Origin: Lysobacterales bacterium
GTDB taxonomy: Bacteria > Pseudomonadota > Gammaproteobacteria > Xanthomonadales > Ahniellaceae
Reading direction: 5' to 3'
NCBI GenBank assembly: GCA_016721845.1
Contig: JADKHK010000013.1
Coordinates: forward strand, 843,501 to 907,500
Length of the DNA stretch: 64,000 nucleotides
The notes below the pieces were generated by a model, which saw nothing but the letters and a program-made list of their open reading frames with translations, did no database searches and was not told where the DNA came from. Both the position numbers and the translations under genes were made by a program. Shown in pieces: positions 56,350 through 63,743 of the stretch (positions within the stretch are counted from its first letter, which is position 1; each line of letters opens with the position of its first letter).

Positions 56350-56393
56350 CATGAGCACATCTATGCCGTATTTGCTTAGCAAATCTGCTCATG
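56350..56393. promoter_or_regulatory. Nested inverted repeats, candidate operator
   Basis: Inner perfect repeat ATTTGCT-T-AGCAAAT at 56370-56384. Outer perfect 8-base arms CATGAGCA (56350-56357) and TGCTCATG (56386-56393); the outer right arm covers the ATG of the plus-strand ORF. The region separates two divergent starts. Confidence 0.6.
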
Positions 56394-57500
56394 CCAAGAG
56401 TGCTAGAAACAGGCCAGGGGTCAGACAGACGTAAGCCCTCAAAGGGTCGGCGCGGTCCGCAGACGGGCGCGCTCAAGTCCAACAGGCGGGGTCCCGAGGA
56501 CCGTGTTTATCGAGTCCGAACCAAAGTGTGGTTGGCAGCTGTCAAGGCGCGCTGCCCGGTCGATTCGTTATTGGGATTGGATCGTCATTTCTTGGGAGAC
56601 GATCGCGCTGATCTACGTGCCTTCTGGCGGATAGCTCGCGACGACACGGATCCCGGCCTGTCCCGGGATGCGCTTGGCGAGAGGAGTTTGGTAGACATAG
56701 TTGGGGAACGACCTGGTTACCACCACACCCGTGCGATCTATCACTCAGAGCTGTGGGAAGAGATTTTGGGTCCGCGACCCCTCAATCTGGACCGGCGCGA
56801 AGCGCTACTGAAGATTCTGCTCGATCGACTACACCTGTTCGAACCCAATTCTGAAGACTGGATGGCCGCAGCAGAACTAGGCATCGACTTTTTGGTGCAC
56901 GACGCCGTTCGATGCGCGACTTCAAGCCGATGAGCTGCCCACTTTTCGCGCAAACGCGATATTGACCGCTTGGCCCTTTTGAGTTTGCTATTTCGACGCG
57001 CGATTGAGGCGTCAGCGTTACAGGAGGCCTTGGCACTCGAGAGTGCATTGATTAGCAGCGTAAGAAGGTTCTGTTGTCGATTCGGCTTCAACAGTTCCAT
57101 TTCAGCTGAATGGGAATTTCTCATTCGCCGCCGCGTCATTGCTGGCCAACAGTCTCTGGCGATCCCTCAGCACATCATCGACTCGGCGACTCTCATGCTG
57201 TCGGGTTGGGAGCGCCAATGTGAATCCGCGATACAGCGTCGGCGTTACGAACAGATGCTCTGGGCGGGGGCATGCATGCTCGACAACCAACAAGAACCAC
57301 CAGTTACGCACTTGGTTCCCCGATGCCAACGAGTGAACGACTATCAGAGCAATCGTCAGGATTTCGTGCATCGCGCCGGCGAGATGGCCAACGAGCGGAT
57401 CCGACAACATTTCGCTGAAAGCATGCGAGAAGGCGTGAGTGCAGAGGTTCGCTTTGGGGAAATGAGGGGGTACCGCGAGCCAATGCGCAACTGGGATTAG
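56391..57500 (+). pseudogene. 369-codon ORF interrupted by one in-frame TGA
   Basis: Positions 56391-56930 and 56934-57500 are in the same frame; only the TGA at 56931-56933 separates them. Read through, the protein would be about 369 residues, Arg-rich and helical, with no signal peptide and no motif I can name. The bases on both sides of the TGA look like coding sequence, so it was one gene. A start downstream of the stop has no ribosome binding site. It could be cargo or an accessory gene of the Tn7-like element. No selenocysteine element is visible after the TGA. Confidence 0.6.
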
Positions 57501-57596
57501 CGCATCGAGCCATGCCTGGAAGGACTGAAACAACGAGGACTAGTCGTCTCCTTGCGATAAGGGATTCTTATCAAGGGTAGGGAAGGGCGGCTTCCG

Positions 57597-57709
57597 ACCC
57601 ATAGCGGACTGTCAACACCGGAGTTAAGCGGCCTGTGGGCCGCCAGGGAAAACCAGGCTATGACATGAACCCGACTGCGGCCCACAGGTCCGCTTGAACC
57701 TAGTTAGGC
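57597..57709 (-). repeat. attC site, last of the array
   Basis: Ends GTTAGGC at 57703-57709 on the plus strand and includes the long arm AAGCGGCC/GGCCCACAGG. The opposite core reads GTCAAC, a weak match. It closely repeats 61045-61158, including 13 bases outside the site. Confidence 0.75.
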
Positions 57710-58123
57710 CGCACCCGCCACCAACTGGAAGATGACTACCCACATGCCGAGAACCGCAATGAAGTTGATGGTGAAGACGGCGCCGCGCAGCCGCACATTG
57801 GTAGTGCATACCTGGACGTAGGTGTGCACGATGCGACCCGCAACGAACAGCCACGCAAGCGCAACAGCGAGTTGGCCTGTTGCGCCAAGCAGATGCAGCA
57901 GGATGCACGCCACGTAGAACAGCAGCGGCCACTCAAACTGATTGGACAAGTTGGCGCTGATGCGCAGCTCGAACGCGGCGAACGGGTTAGAGCCGTCCGG
58001 GCGCCGCCAAATGCCCCAAATGGCCGGAGCCCGTGCGATGGTCAAGAGCGCGTAGAGAAACGCCGCGAGCAGCACATGCACAAGCATTGGAAGTACGAGC
58101 TGCTGAAGCATGGACGAGCCCAT
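57704..58123 (-). CDS. Cassette: MAPEG-family membrane protein
   Basis: 139 residues, four membrane helices. RISANLSNQFEWPLLFYVAC, LAWLFVAGRIVHTYVQ and NVRLRGAVFTINF are the MAPEG pattern (membrane-associated eicosanoid/glutathione metabolism). The TAA stop is supplied by the attC core. The start is near the upstream attC, as usual for cassettes. Confidence 0.85.
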   Translation of the reverse strand: MGSSMLQQLVLPMLVHVLLAAFLYALLTIARAPAIWGIWRRPDGSNPFAAFELRISANLSNQFEWPLLFYVACILLHLLGATGQLAVALAWLFVAGRIVHTYVQVCTTNVRLRGAVFTINFIAVLGMWVVIFQLVAGAA

Positions 58124-58130
58124 TTGTGCG

Positions 58131-58256
58131 GCCTAACGTTTGAGCTGAGCGGCTGACGCCGGCATGGCACTTGGGCCGCGGAGTGAACGATGACACTGGC
58201 CGCTCCGCGGCCCAAGTGCCATGCAGGTGGCAGTCCGCCCGAACGAAGGGTTAGGC
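58131..58256 (-). repeat. attC site, 126 bp
   Basis: GCCTAAC at 58131-58137 and GTTAGGC at 58250-58256, with a long GC-rich hairpin between. The flanking gene to the right takes its TAA stop from it. Confidence 0.88.
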
Positions 58257-58898
58257 CGCAACCGTGGGCCAGTGCCGACTGAAAAGCCGTGCCATCAAGG
58301 CTGCTGCGATGGGGAAGATGACTGCGTAGCCGATGATTCCAACGTTGCGCAACTGCATGTTGGACAGCGGTACTCCTGCCAAGCCAATGAAGGCCAGCGC
58401 AGCGCTGACATACAGCAGAACGCGAGCTACAGCTGCTTGGTCCGGGCCTTGAACGGTTGGTGCCGCGAACAATGCGGCCAGGGGGAAGAAGATGTCCCAC
58501 GCCAAGATGTCCAGTGCATAGGCGACCGAGGGCCACTGGAAGGCGAACACATTCCGCGCCCAGTCTTGCCCGGCGAAGCCGGGCTCACGGCTGAGGGTCA
58601 GGACGCTGAAGTGCACACCGCAGGTAACTACCGCGCACCCGGTCATGAAAGCGACCGATACAACCGCGAACGGCCTTTGAGCAGGCGGAGCATGGGCGAG
58701 AAGGCCTACTGTGAACACGACCATAGCGGGAGCGATGGCAATGATGAGGAGTTCCATGAGGGTGAACCATGGGTCCTGGATCTGGTGCTGTGGGGATGGC
58801 AGCAAGAGAAGGCCGACTGCGAGGACAACGGCGTAGACGAGACAGAGCAGCGCGACGGAGAGCGCTGCAACGATTGCCATCCTCTGTGCCTTCGGCAT
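58251..58898 (-). CDS. Cassette: multi-pass membrane protein
   Basis: 215 residues, six or seven membrane helices, no recognised family; Trp/Asp residues in LDILAWDIFFPLAALFA may lie within the membrane. The TAA stop comes from the attC site. Function unknown. Confidence 0.78.
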   Translation of the reverse strand: MPKAQRMAIVAALSVALLCLVYAVVLAVGLLLLPSPQHQIQDPWFTLMELLIIAIAPAMVVFTVGLLAHAPPAQRPFAVVSVAFMTGCAVVTCGVHFSVLTLSREPGFAGQDWARNVFAFQWPSVAYALDILAWDIFFPLAALFAAPTVQGPDQAAVARVLLYVSAALAFIGLAGVPLSNMQLRNVGIIGYAVIFPIAAALMARLFSRHWPTVAA

Positions 58899-58934
58899 TT
58901 CGGCCTCGATCAGTCGATGCGCTTCATATGTGCG

Positions 58935-59024
58935 GCCTAACGCCGTGTTAAGCCGCCGCCGCGCGACGGTGTGTGGATGATACGAGCAACTTCCTCGGCG
59001 GTCGGCTTGAACACACAGTTAGGC
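58935..59024 (-). repeat. attC site, 90 bp
   Basis: GCCTAAC at 58935-58941 and GTTAGGC at 59018-59024. Identical over 89 bases to the site at 63201-63290. Confidence 0.9.
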
Positions 59025-59025
59025 T

Positions 59026-59364
59026 TCATCGCGACGCGTCCACCTGGTGCACCTCATAGGACAGGTTTCGCGTGATGAGGCGACGATACACGCGTACGTG
59101 AGCGATGCCTCCAACTTGCGCCGGCCCACTGCTGGCGACGACTTTGGCAAGGACCACCTCGCCGTTGTCGAGCCGAACGCTCACGTGCTCTGTTGCGGCG
59201 CCCCACTTGCGTGCATTGACGCCGGCAGTTTCGACCACGCCACGCAGATCTTCGATCGGCCCTTGAGGCACGTTCATTGTGAGCGCGACGATGCACGCGA
59301 GCACAAATGTTCCGACCACAGCGGAGACGATGTTTCCAATGCGCTCGCGATCAGGTTCCATCAT
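59026..59364 (-). CDS. Cassette: small single-helix membrane protein
   Basis: 112 residues from the tandem ATG at 59364. One membrane helix near residues 11-31 (IVSAVVGTFVLACIVAL), then a polar domain with VSVRLDNGEVVLAKVV, probably outside the cytoplasm. The longer frame to 59607 runs into the IS element and is not used. Function unknown. Confidence 0.72.
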   Translation of the reverse strand: MMEPDRERIGNIVSAVVGTFVLACIVALTMNVPQGPIEDLRGVVETAGVNARKWGAATEHVSVRLDNGEVVLAKVVASSGPAQVGGIAHVRVYRRLITRNLSYEVHQVDASR

Positions 59365-59367
59365 TAG

Positions 59368-59379
59368 GCCTAACGACGC
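59368..59379 (-). repeat. attC remnant cut by an IS element
   Basis: Only GCCTAAC at 59368-59374 and five more bases remain before the IS sequence. The matching half is not found beyond the element. Confidence 0.65.
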
Positions 59380-60326
59380 TGTAGAAAAAGTGGCCCCGAT
59401 CTTGCTCTCATGAATGCGGGTGAGCAAGGTGGTGAACGATGGCGCGCTACAAGTTTGTCGACATGAGTCCGCGGTTGTTGCCGGTGGATCTGGAAGTGCA
59501 ACTGGTGCCGGGGACGTTTGCGCATGCGGTGCATCATCTGGTCGATGCGTTGGACCTGTCGGCGTTCGATGCGCACTATCGCAATGACGACAATGGTGCT
59601 CCGGCACATGCGCCGCCGATGCTGCTGAAGGCGGTTCTGCTGGCGTATTCGCAAGGCATCGTCAGCTCGCGTGCGATCGAGCGCGCGTGTCGCGACAACG
59701 TGTTGTTCATCGCGATCACCGGCGATGCGAAGCCCCATTTCACGACAGTGGCCGACTTCGTCAGCCGTTCGCGTGACGCGATTGCGTCCGTGTTTGCGCA
59801 GGTTCTGACGGTCTTGGGCAAGGAAGGTCTGATCGGTCGCGCGATGTTCGCGATCGACGGTGTGAAGCTGCCCTCGAATGCATCGAAGCATCGTTCCGGT
59901 ACGAGTGACGAGTTTCTGGCGCAGGCCGAGAAGCTGGAGCGTGTCGCGCGGCAGATGCTGGATCGGCATCACGGCAACGACGTCGACGTGCGCGACGAGT
60001 CGACCGACAAAGTGACCGCACGCATTGAGCGGATGACGCGCGAAGCGACGCAGATTCACGCGTGGCTTAAGGCGCATCCGCTGGATCGCAAAGGCAGCCA
60101 GGACAAGCCGCGCAAGTCGAACCGCACCGACAACGAGTCGGCGAAGCTCGCGACCGACAAGGGCGTGATCCAGGGTTACTGCGGCGTGGCCGTCGTCGAT
60201 GCCGCACACCAGATCATCGTCGAGGCCTCTGCACACGGCACCGGATCGGAACAGGAATTGTTGTTGCCGGTGATCGACGCGTGCGCGGATCAGCGCAACG
60301 TCGACACCCTGATCACCGCCGATGCT
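59380..60326 (+). mobile_element. Truncated IS1182-like element
   Basis: Begins near TGTAGAAAAAGTGGCCC, an IS1182-family-like end, within an attC site. It contains the first two thirds of the transposase and stops near 60326 with no matching right end, so the right part was deleted. Confidence 0.72.
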
Positions 60327-60389
60327 GCCCCATCGGGGCCGCGCTTCACAGGAATGACCAGCCAGTATCGCGCGCCATTTGCGCCCTGA
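59439..60389 (+). pseudogene. IS1182-family transposase, 3' truncated
   Basis: Frame of 316 codons; about 297 belong to the transposase. MSPRLLPVDLEVQLVPG, HAPPMLLKAVLLAYSQGI and FAIDGVKLPSNASK are typical of IS1182 transposases, and IDTLITADA-like text is where the second catalytic Asp lies. After ITADA the frame enters cassette DNA and ends at 60389. Without the C-terminal Glu it cannot be active. The high-GC codon use differs from the neighbouring cassettes. Confidence 0.82.
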
Positions 60390-60425
60390 AAGGAGGCGCA
60401 GAGAGAGCCTCCATCACTCAGCATC
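60327..60425 (-). pseudogene. Cassette gene remnant beside the IS
   Basis: An ATG at 60425 opens a frame reading MLSDGGSLCASFQGANGARY and YWLVIPVKRG that is cut off at the IS junction after about 33 codons. It is the 5' end of a lost cassette gene. Confidence 0.5.
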
Positions 60426-60466
60426 TCAACAGAACCGGCCAATGTGACGGGTGGGAGCATGAGCAG

Positions 60467-60522
60467 CCTAACGCTTGAATTAAGCGGCGGCGAAGCCGTC
60501 CGCTTGAATGAACTGTTAGCTG
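60467..60522 (-). repeat. attC site, short 56-bp type
   Basis: GCCTAAC at 60467-60473 and GTTAGCT at 60516-60522. Short form similar to attC sites of class 1 integron cassettes. Confidence 0.88.
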
Positions 60523-60578
60523 CTGCGTGACGGCCGACAAAGGAACGCATGGCAAGACGCACCAGCCATTACCTTTTT

Positions 60579-60782
60579 CTATATGCGCTGGCGGGGGCTC
60601 TGCCGTAGCGACAAGAACAGCAAAGCCCACAATGTTGCCGCGCCAACGGCCAATGCGATCGCTACCCCAAAGGCTGTCTCTGACCAAAACCAAGAGAAGC
60701 CTTGGTTGCCAAAGGTGAAGGCAGCCGCGAGAAACGACAGCGACAGTGCCGGTGCGAGAAGTTTTTTGGACTTGGGTGACAT
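60579..60782 (-). CDS. Cassette: small two-helix membrane protein
   Basis: 67 residues from an ATG at 60782 (MSPKSKKLLAPAL). Two membrane helices (LSLSFLAAAFTFG and FGVAIALAVGAATLWALLFL) and a basic tail. Function unknown. Confidence 0.65.
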   Translation of the reverse strand: MSPKSKKLLAPALSLSFLAAAFTFGNQGFSWFWSETAFGVAIALAVGAATLWALLFLSLRQSPRQRI

Positions 60783-60803
60783 GACCGTTCTCCGTTTGTA
60801 CAC

Positions 60804-60905
60804 AGCTAACGCCAATTCTCCGACGGGATCGTCGGACTAATGGCGGAGTTTGAAGCCGGGAAGTCGAGCGCGTCAACGCAAGCTGTTGTTCTCGAGGCGT
60901 TAACG
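60804..60905 (-). repeat. attC-like site, degenerate
   Basis: AGCTAACGCC at 60804-60813 pairs with GGCGTTA at 60897-60903, with inner stems between. The core GTTAACG is a poor match to the consensus. Confidence 0.55.
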
Positions 60906-61044
60906 AGCATTGTTCGCGTTGGTGGGCGTCGATGATTCAGCACTATCTCCGACCATTTGTGCGTAAGAAATTTTTAGCACGACGTTCACGTCGGACTAAC
61001 CGGCGACTGACCGCTATTGGCCGATAGCAGCGGGGCGCTATCGA
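60906..61044. other. Spacer without a gene
   Basis: About 140 bases between two attC-like sites; with them it makes a 370-base stretch with no credible ORF. It may be an empty or decayed cassette. Inverted GCTATNG motifs near 61011-61045 are the only visible structure. Confidence 0.4.
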
Positions 61045-61158
61045 CCCATAGCGGACTGTCAACGCCGGAGTTAAGCGGCCTGTCGGCCGCCAAGGAAAAC
61101 CAGCCTATGACATGAACCCGACTGCGGCCCACAGGTCGGCTTGAACACATAGTTATGC
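61045..61158 (-). repeat. attC site, copy of the terminal site
   Basis: Close repeat of 57597-57709; core GTTATGC at 61152-61158. It gives the GNAT gene its TAA stop. Confidence 0.75.
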
Positions 61159-61635
61159 GGGCGCACGAGTGAATACCTGGATAGCTCTGCTGCCAGACGC
61201 ATAGGGAGTGCCCGCTTCAGCGAATCCGAGGTGCCGCAAGGTTGCATGCATTGCTACGTTCTCCACTGCGGAAGTTGCGAACACGCCGTGTCCGACTGCG
61301 GCGTTGGAGGCGGCCGACGCGAGTTGGACCGAGAGCTTTCTTCCACGGTAGGGCTCCCTTACGTAGACCCAACCCAACTCGAAAGGAAACGTGTTCTCTG
61401 TGAGCTTGAACCCAGACGACCGAGAAATGCGCGAGCGATAGCTGGGGATCGGTACCTTTAGCGCAGCGATGCCGGCCAAGGCATTCTCAACGAATCCAAA
61501 AACGAGTGCGCTTGCGCTATTGATTCGCTGAAAAAGACCGGTCGTTGCCACTTCGCCGCCAGCGAGAACGAAAGAGGTATATGCGCCGATCTCAGGCGCC
61601 GAGCAGTCAGTGGGAGACTTGAGTAGAATTTTCAC
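61153..61635 (-). CDS. Cassette: GNAT family acetyltransferase
   Basis: 160 residues from a GTG at 61635, five bases after GGAGG. The acetyl-CoA site is seen as VYVREPYRGRKLSVQLASAA, with a later NVAMHATLRHLGF, the typical GNAT end. The longer frame to 61731 only translates the attC site. Substrate unknown; GNAT genes are common in integrons and include drug-modifying and toxin-related enzymes. Confidence 0.85.
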   Translation of the reverse strand: MKILLKSPTDCSAPEIGAYTSFVLAGGEVATTGLFQRINSASALVFGFVENALAGIAALKVPIPSYRSRISRSSGFKLTENTFPFELGWVYVREPYRGRKLSVQLASAASNAAVGHGVFATSAVENVAMHATLRHLGFAEAGTPYASGSRAIQVFTRAPA

Positions 61636-61652
61636 GGCAGCCTCCACCGCCC

Positions 61653-61741
61653 GCATAACGCCGTGTTGACCGCCGCCGCGCGACGGACTATGGATGAAGC
61701 GAGAAACGACCTCGGCGGTCGGCTTGAACACATAGTTAGGC
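61653..61741 (-). repeat. attC site, 89 bp
   Basis: GCATAAC at 61653-61659 and GTTAGGC at 61735-61741; same subfamily as 58935-59024. Confidence 0.88.
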
Positions 61742-61743
61742 GC

Positions 61744-62259
61744 CTACGGAATAACAGATCGGCAGTTGGTGTCTTTGCGAGATGTGTCCAGAGGCTGCCA
61801 ATCCATTGAAGACTTCTCTCGGCCACACATCTGTTCCCATCCCGCTGCCTTACGGAAGCGCACACGGAATACATAACCATAAAACTGCCAGACATCATCG
61901 ATGAGTATGGAAAGGACAAGCTCTTTGTCTTCGTAAAGCTCCAATGTCGGCTCGTACAAGCGATCGACGATGCGCGCGCTGACTGTTTTGCGCCCCACCT
62001 TGCACGCCCCGCCGAGTGACTGGCTCTTCTTGGCGCTATGAATTTCGTAGCCGTCCAACGTTGCCTTTCCGGAAGCGCGGTCGAAAATTGGCTGCAATAC
62101 CTCCAGTTCTTCGTTCCATACGATGCGCGGCTCAATCTCGAAGTTGCGCAATTTGCTGTCGCAGCGCAATGCCAGGACGCCCTCGCCATAGTCTGCATGA
62201 GCAGCATCAACCCATATGAAGCCCAAGAAACCCAAGACCAGAAGGAGCGCAACTCGCAT
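61744..62259 (-). CDS. Cassette: exported protein
   Basis: 171 residues with a signal peptide (LLLVLGFLGFIWVDAAHA). The mature protein has three or four Cys residues (RCDSK, GACKV, QMCGRE, DTNCRS) and a beta-rich centre. No known family. The ATG at 62259 follows the attC core almost directly, so translation may start from a short leader. Confidence 0.78.
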   Translation of the reverse strand: MRVALLLVLGFLGFIWVDAAHADYGEGVLALRCDSKLRNFEIEPRIVWNEELEVLQPIFDRASGKATLDGYEIHSAKKSQSLGGACKVGRKTVSARIVDRLYEPTLELYEDKELVLSILIDDVWQFYGYVFRVRFRKAAGWEQMCGREKSSMDWQPLDTSRKDTNCRSVIP

Positions 62260-62263
62260 AGGG

Positions 62264-62322
62264 GCCTAACGCCTGAATTAAGCCGAGCCGCGAAGCGGCT
62301 TCGGCTTGAATGAATTGTTAGC
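62264..62322 (-). repeat. attC site, 59 bp
   Basis: GCCTAAC at 62264-62270 and GTTAGC at 62317-62322, short type resembling class 1 cassette sites. Confidence 0.88.
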
Positions 62323-62333
62323 TGCCAGCGGAA

Positions 62334-62638
62334 CTACGCCGTAGCCGGTTGAAGATTGCCATACCGGCGCTTGCGCAACTCGGTGAAGTGCCACCAGGGT
62401 TGCGGCGTTCCCCCTGCCAAGAAGTCAGTGACAGACATGAAGACATCAAGAACACAGGGATCTTGGCGCAAGCCGGTTGCAGCGCAAAGGTCTCGATACA
62501 ACTCAAGCGGATTCGCGCCGATCAGCTCACTAGGGATGAGTACCCGAGCAGCTCGAAATCACGAGCCGCGGCTGGACCGATGTTGGGAAGATCAGTGAAG
62601 CGCAGAAGTTTGCTCCGCGAGACCTTGGTTGGATTCAT
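62334..62638 (-). pseudogene. Cassette: Cdd1-like helix-hairpin-helix protein with a frameshift
   Basis: From ATG 62638 the frame reads MNPTKVSRSKLLRFTDL then PNIGPAAARDFELLGYSSL and stops. One base over, it continues ELIGANPLELYRDLCAATG, DPCVLDVFMSVTDFLAGG and PWWHFTELRKRR to 62334. Joined with one added base near 62527-62530 this is a complete Cdd1 (pathogenicity-locus) protein of about 101 residues. Confidence 0.75.
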
Positions 62639-62641
62639 GGC

Positions 62642-62734
62642 AGCTAACGCTGTGTTAAGCGGCCGCGCGGCCGAAGAGAAATTTTAGGGCGAAATCGCTA
62701 ATTCCACCCGGTCCGCTTGAACACATGGTTAGGC
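62642..62734 (-). repeat. attC site, 93 bp
   Basis: AGCTAAC at 62642-62648 and GTTAGGC at 62728-62734. Confidence 0.86.
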
Positions 62735-62829
62735 AGTGCCTACAGATGGCGTTGCATGCGCGGCGAGGAGTCGACTATCGATGTCGACGTGATGTGCACC
62801 GATTGCTTGAAGCAAGCGAAGTGGGGCGA

Positions 62830-63198
62830 TCACGCGAGACCGCCACAGAAGAAGGCGACAGTGCGCATCGCTCGAAGGTCGAATTTCAGATGCAGCACGT
62901 CGCAGCCGCCGTCAAAGATGACAGGCATAGAGTTTGCGGGCACCAACTTGGCGCCTCCCGGCTTCCCACGCACAAAGATGCCAGTGACGTAATGTTCTTG
63001 GTCGTTACGTGTCTCGGTGTAGTAGCGCGTGTAACTGCGAAGGCGTGCCGCGCCTTTGGGCAGCCTGAGCAAATCCTCAATCGATTCAAGGAGCGCAGAA
63101 CTCGAGTCGTCTGTTTGAGGCGCAACGGCATTTGGCGCCTGCGCGGCACATCCGGCGAGCATCATCAGTGCCGCGAAACTTGAGAGGAGCGATTTCAT
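62830..63198 (-). CDS. Cassette: lipoprotein
   Basis: 122 residues with a lipobox (LMMLAGC). Two more Cys near the C-terminus (GGCDVLHL, FFCGG) could form a disulfide. About 95 bases without a gene follow before the attC site. No known family. Confidence 0.76.
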   Translation of the reverse strand: MKSLLSSFAALMMLAGCAAQAPNAVAPQTDDSSSALLESIEDLLRLPKGAARLRSYTRYYTETRNDQEHYVTGIFVRGKPGGAKLVPANSMPVIFDGGCDVLHLKFDLRAMRTVAFFCGGLA

Positions 63199-63200
63199 CT

Positions 63201-63290
63201 GCCTAACGCCGTGTTAAGCCGCCGCCGCGCGACGGTGTGTGGATGATACGAGCAACTTCCTCGGCGGTCGGCTTGAACACACAGTTAGGT
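63201..63290 (-). repeat. attC site, 90 bp
   Basis: GCCTAAC at 63201-63207 and GTTAGGT at 63284-63290; 89 of 90 bases identical to 58935-59024. Confidence 0.9.
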
Positions 63291-63647
63291 TTGCACGCGA
63301 ACAAGCAACAGTTCGCCGGCCGGACCACACGACAACGCAAACACGCCGCTTGTTGGAACACGAACCACGACTGTTTTCGAAGGTTGCGGGCCGCCGCTGA
63401 AGCAGCCGTACTTTACCGCGACCTTTCCAGGCGAAAGCCAGACAGGAGACTGGTGATATGCGTAATCGCTGAAGCCAAGGCCGCCAATCTCGAAGACCTT
63501 TACTGAGCCTTGGCTGGCTGATGTAAACCGAAGCTCTGCAAATTTCTGAGCATTCGACGGCCGTTCGTGCCTCACCTCACGCAACGACATACCCGCGCAG
63601 GCAGACAGCGCGAGAGATGACGCCAACAAGATGAGACGATGGGACAT
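63285..63647 (-). CDS. Cassette: lipoprotein
   Basis: 120 residues with a lipobox (LALSACAG). The rest is beta-rich (FAELRFTSASQGSVKVFEIG). The TAA stop is from the attC site. No known family. Confidence 0.77.
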   Translation of the reverse strand: MSHRLILLASSLALSACAGMSLREVRHERPSNAQKFAELRFTSASQGSVKVFEIGGLGFSDYAYHQSPVWLSPGKVAVKYGCFSGGPQPSKTVVVRVPTSGVFALSCGPAGELLLVRVQT

Positions 63648-63652
63648 TGCGA

Positions 63653-63743
63653 ACCTAACGCCGTGTTAAGCCGCCGCCGCGCGGCAGAGTGTGGATGATA
63701 CGAGCAACTTCCTCGGCGCGTCGGCTTGAACACATAGTTAGGA
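63653..63743 (-). repeat. attC site, 91 bp
   Basis: ACCTAAC at 63653-63659 and GTTAGGA at 63737-63743; variant of the 58935-59024 site. Confidence 0.87.

Noticed and set aside
56931..56933. TGA read as selenocysteine
   Set aside because: No hairpin like a bacterial SECIS follows directly, and the context shows no redox motif.
61636..61731. Longer N-terminus for the GNAT cassette protein
   Set aside because: These codons translate the attC site itself; a GTG at 61635 has a strong ribosome binding site.
62349..62687. 112-codon plus-strand frame over the Cdd1-like cassette
   Set aside because: It runs into the attC site and is antisense to a frameshifted but recognisable family member.
57597..63743. 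Regularly spaced repeats that could be taken for a CRISPR array
   Set aside because: The units are 56-126 bp with long internal hairpins and GTTRRRY cores, separated by whole genes; no cas genes are present. They are attC sites.
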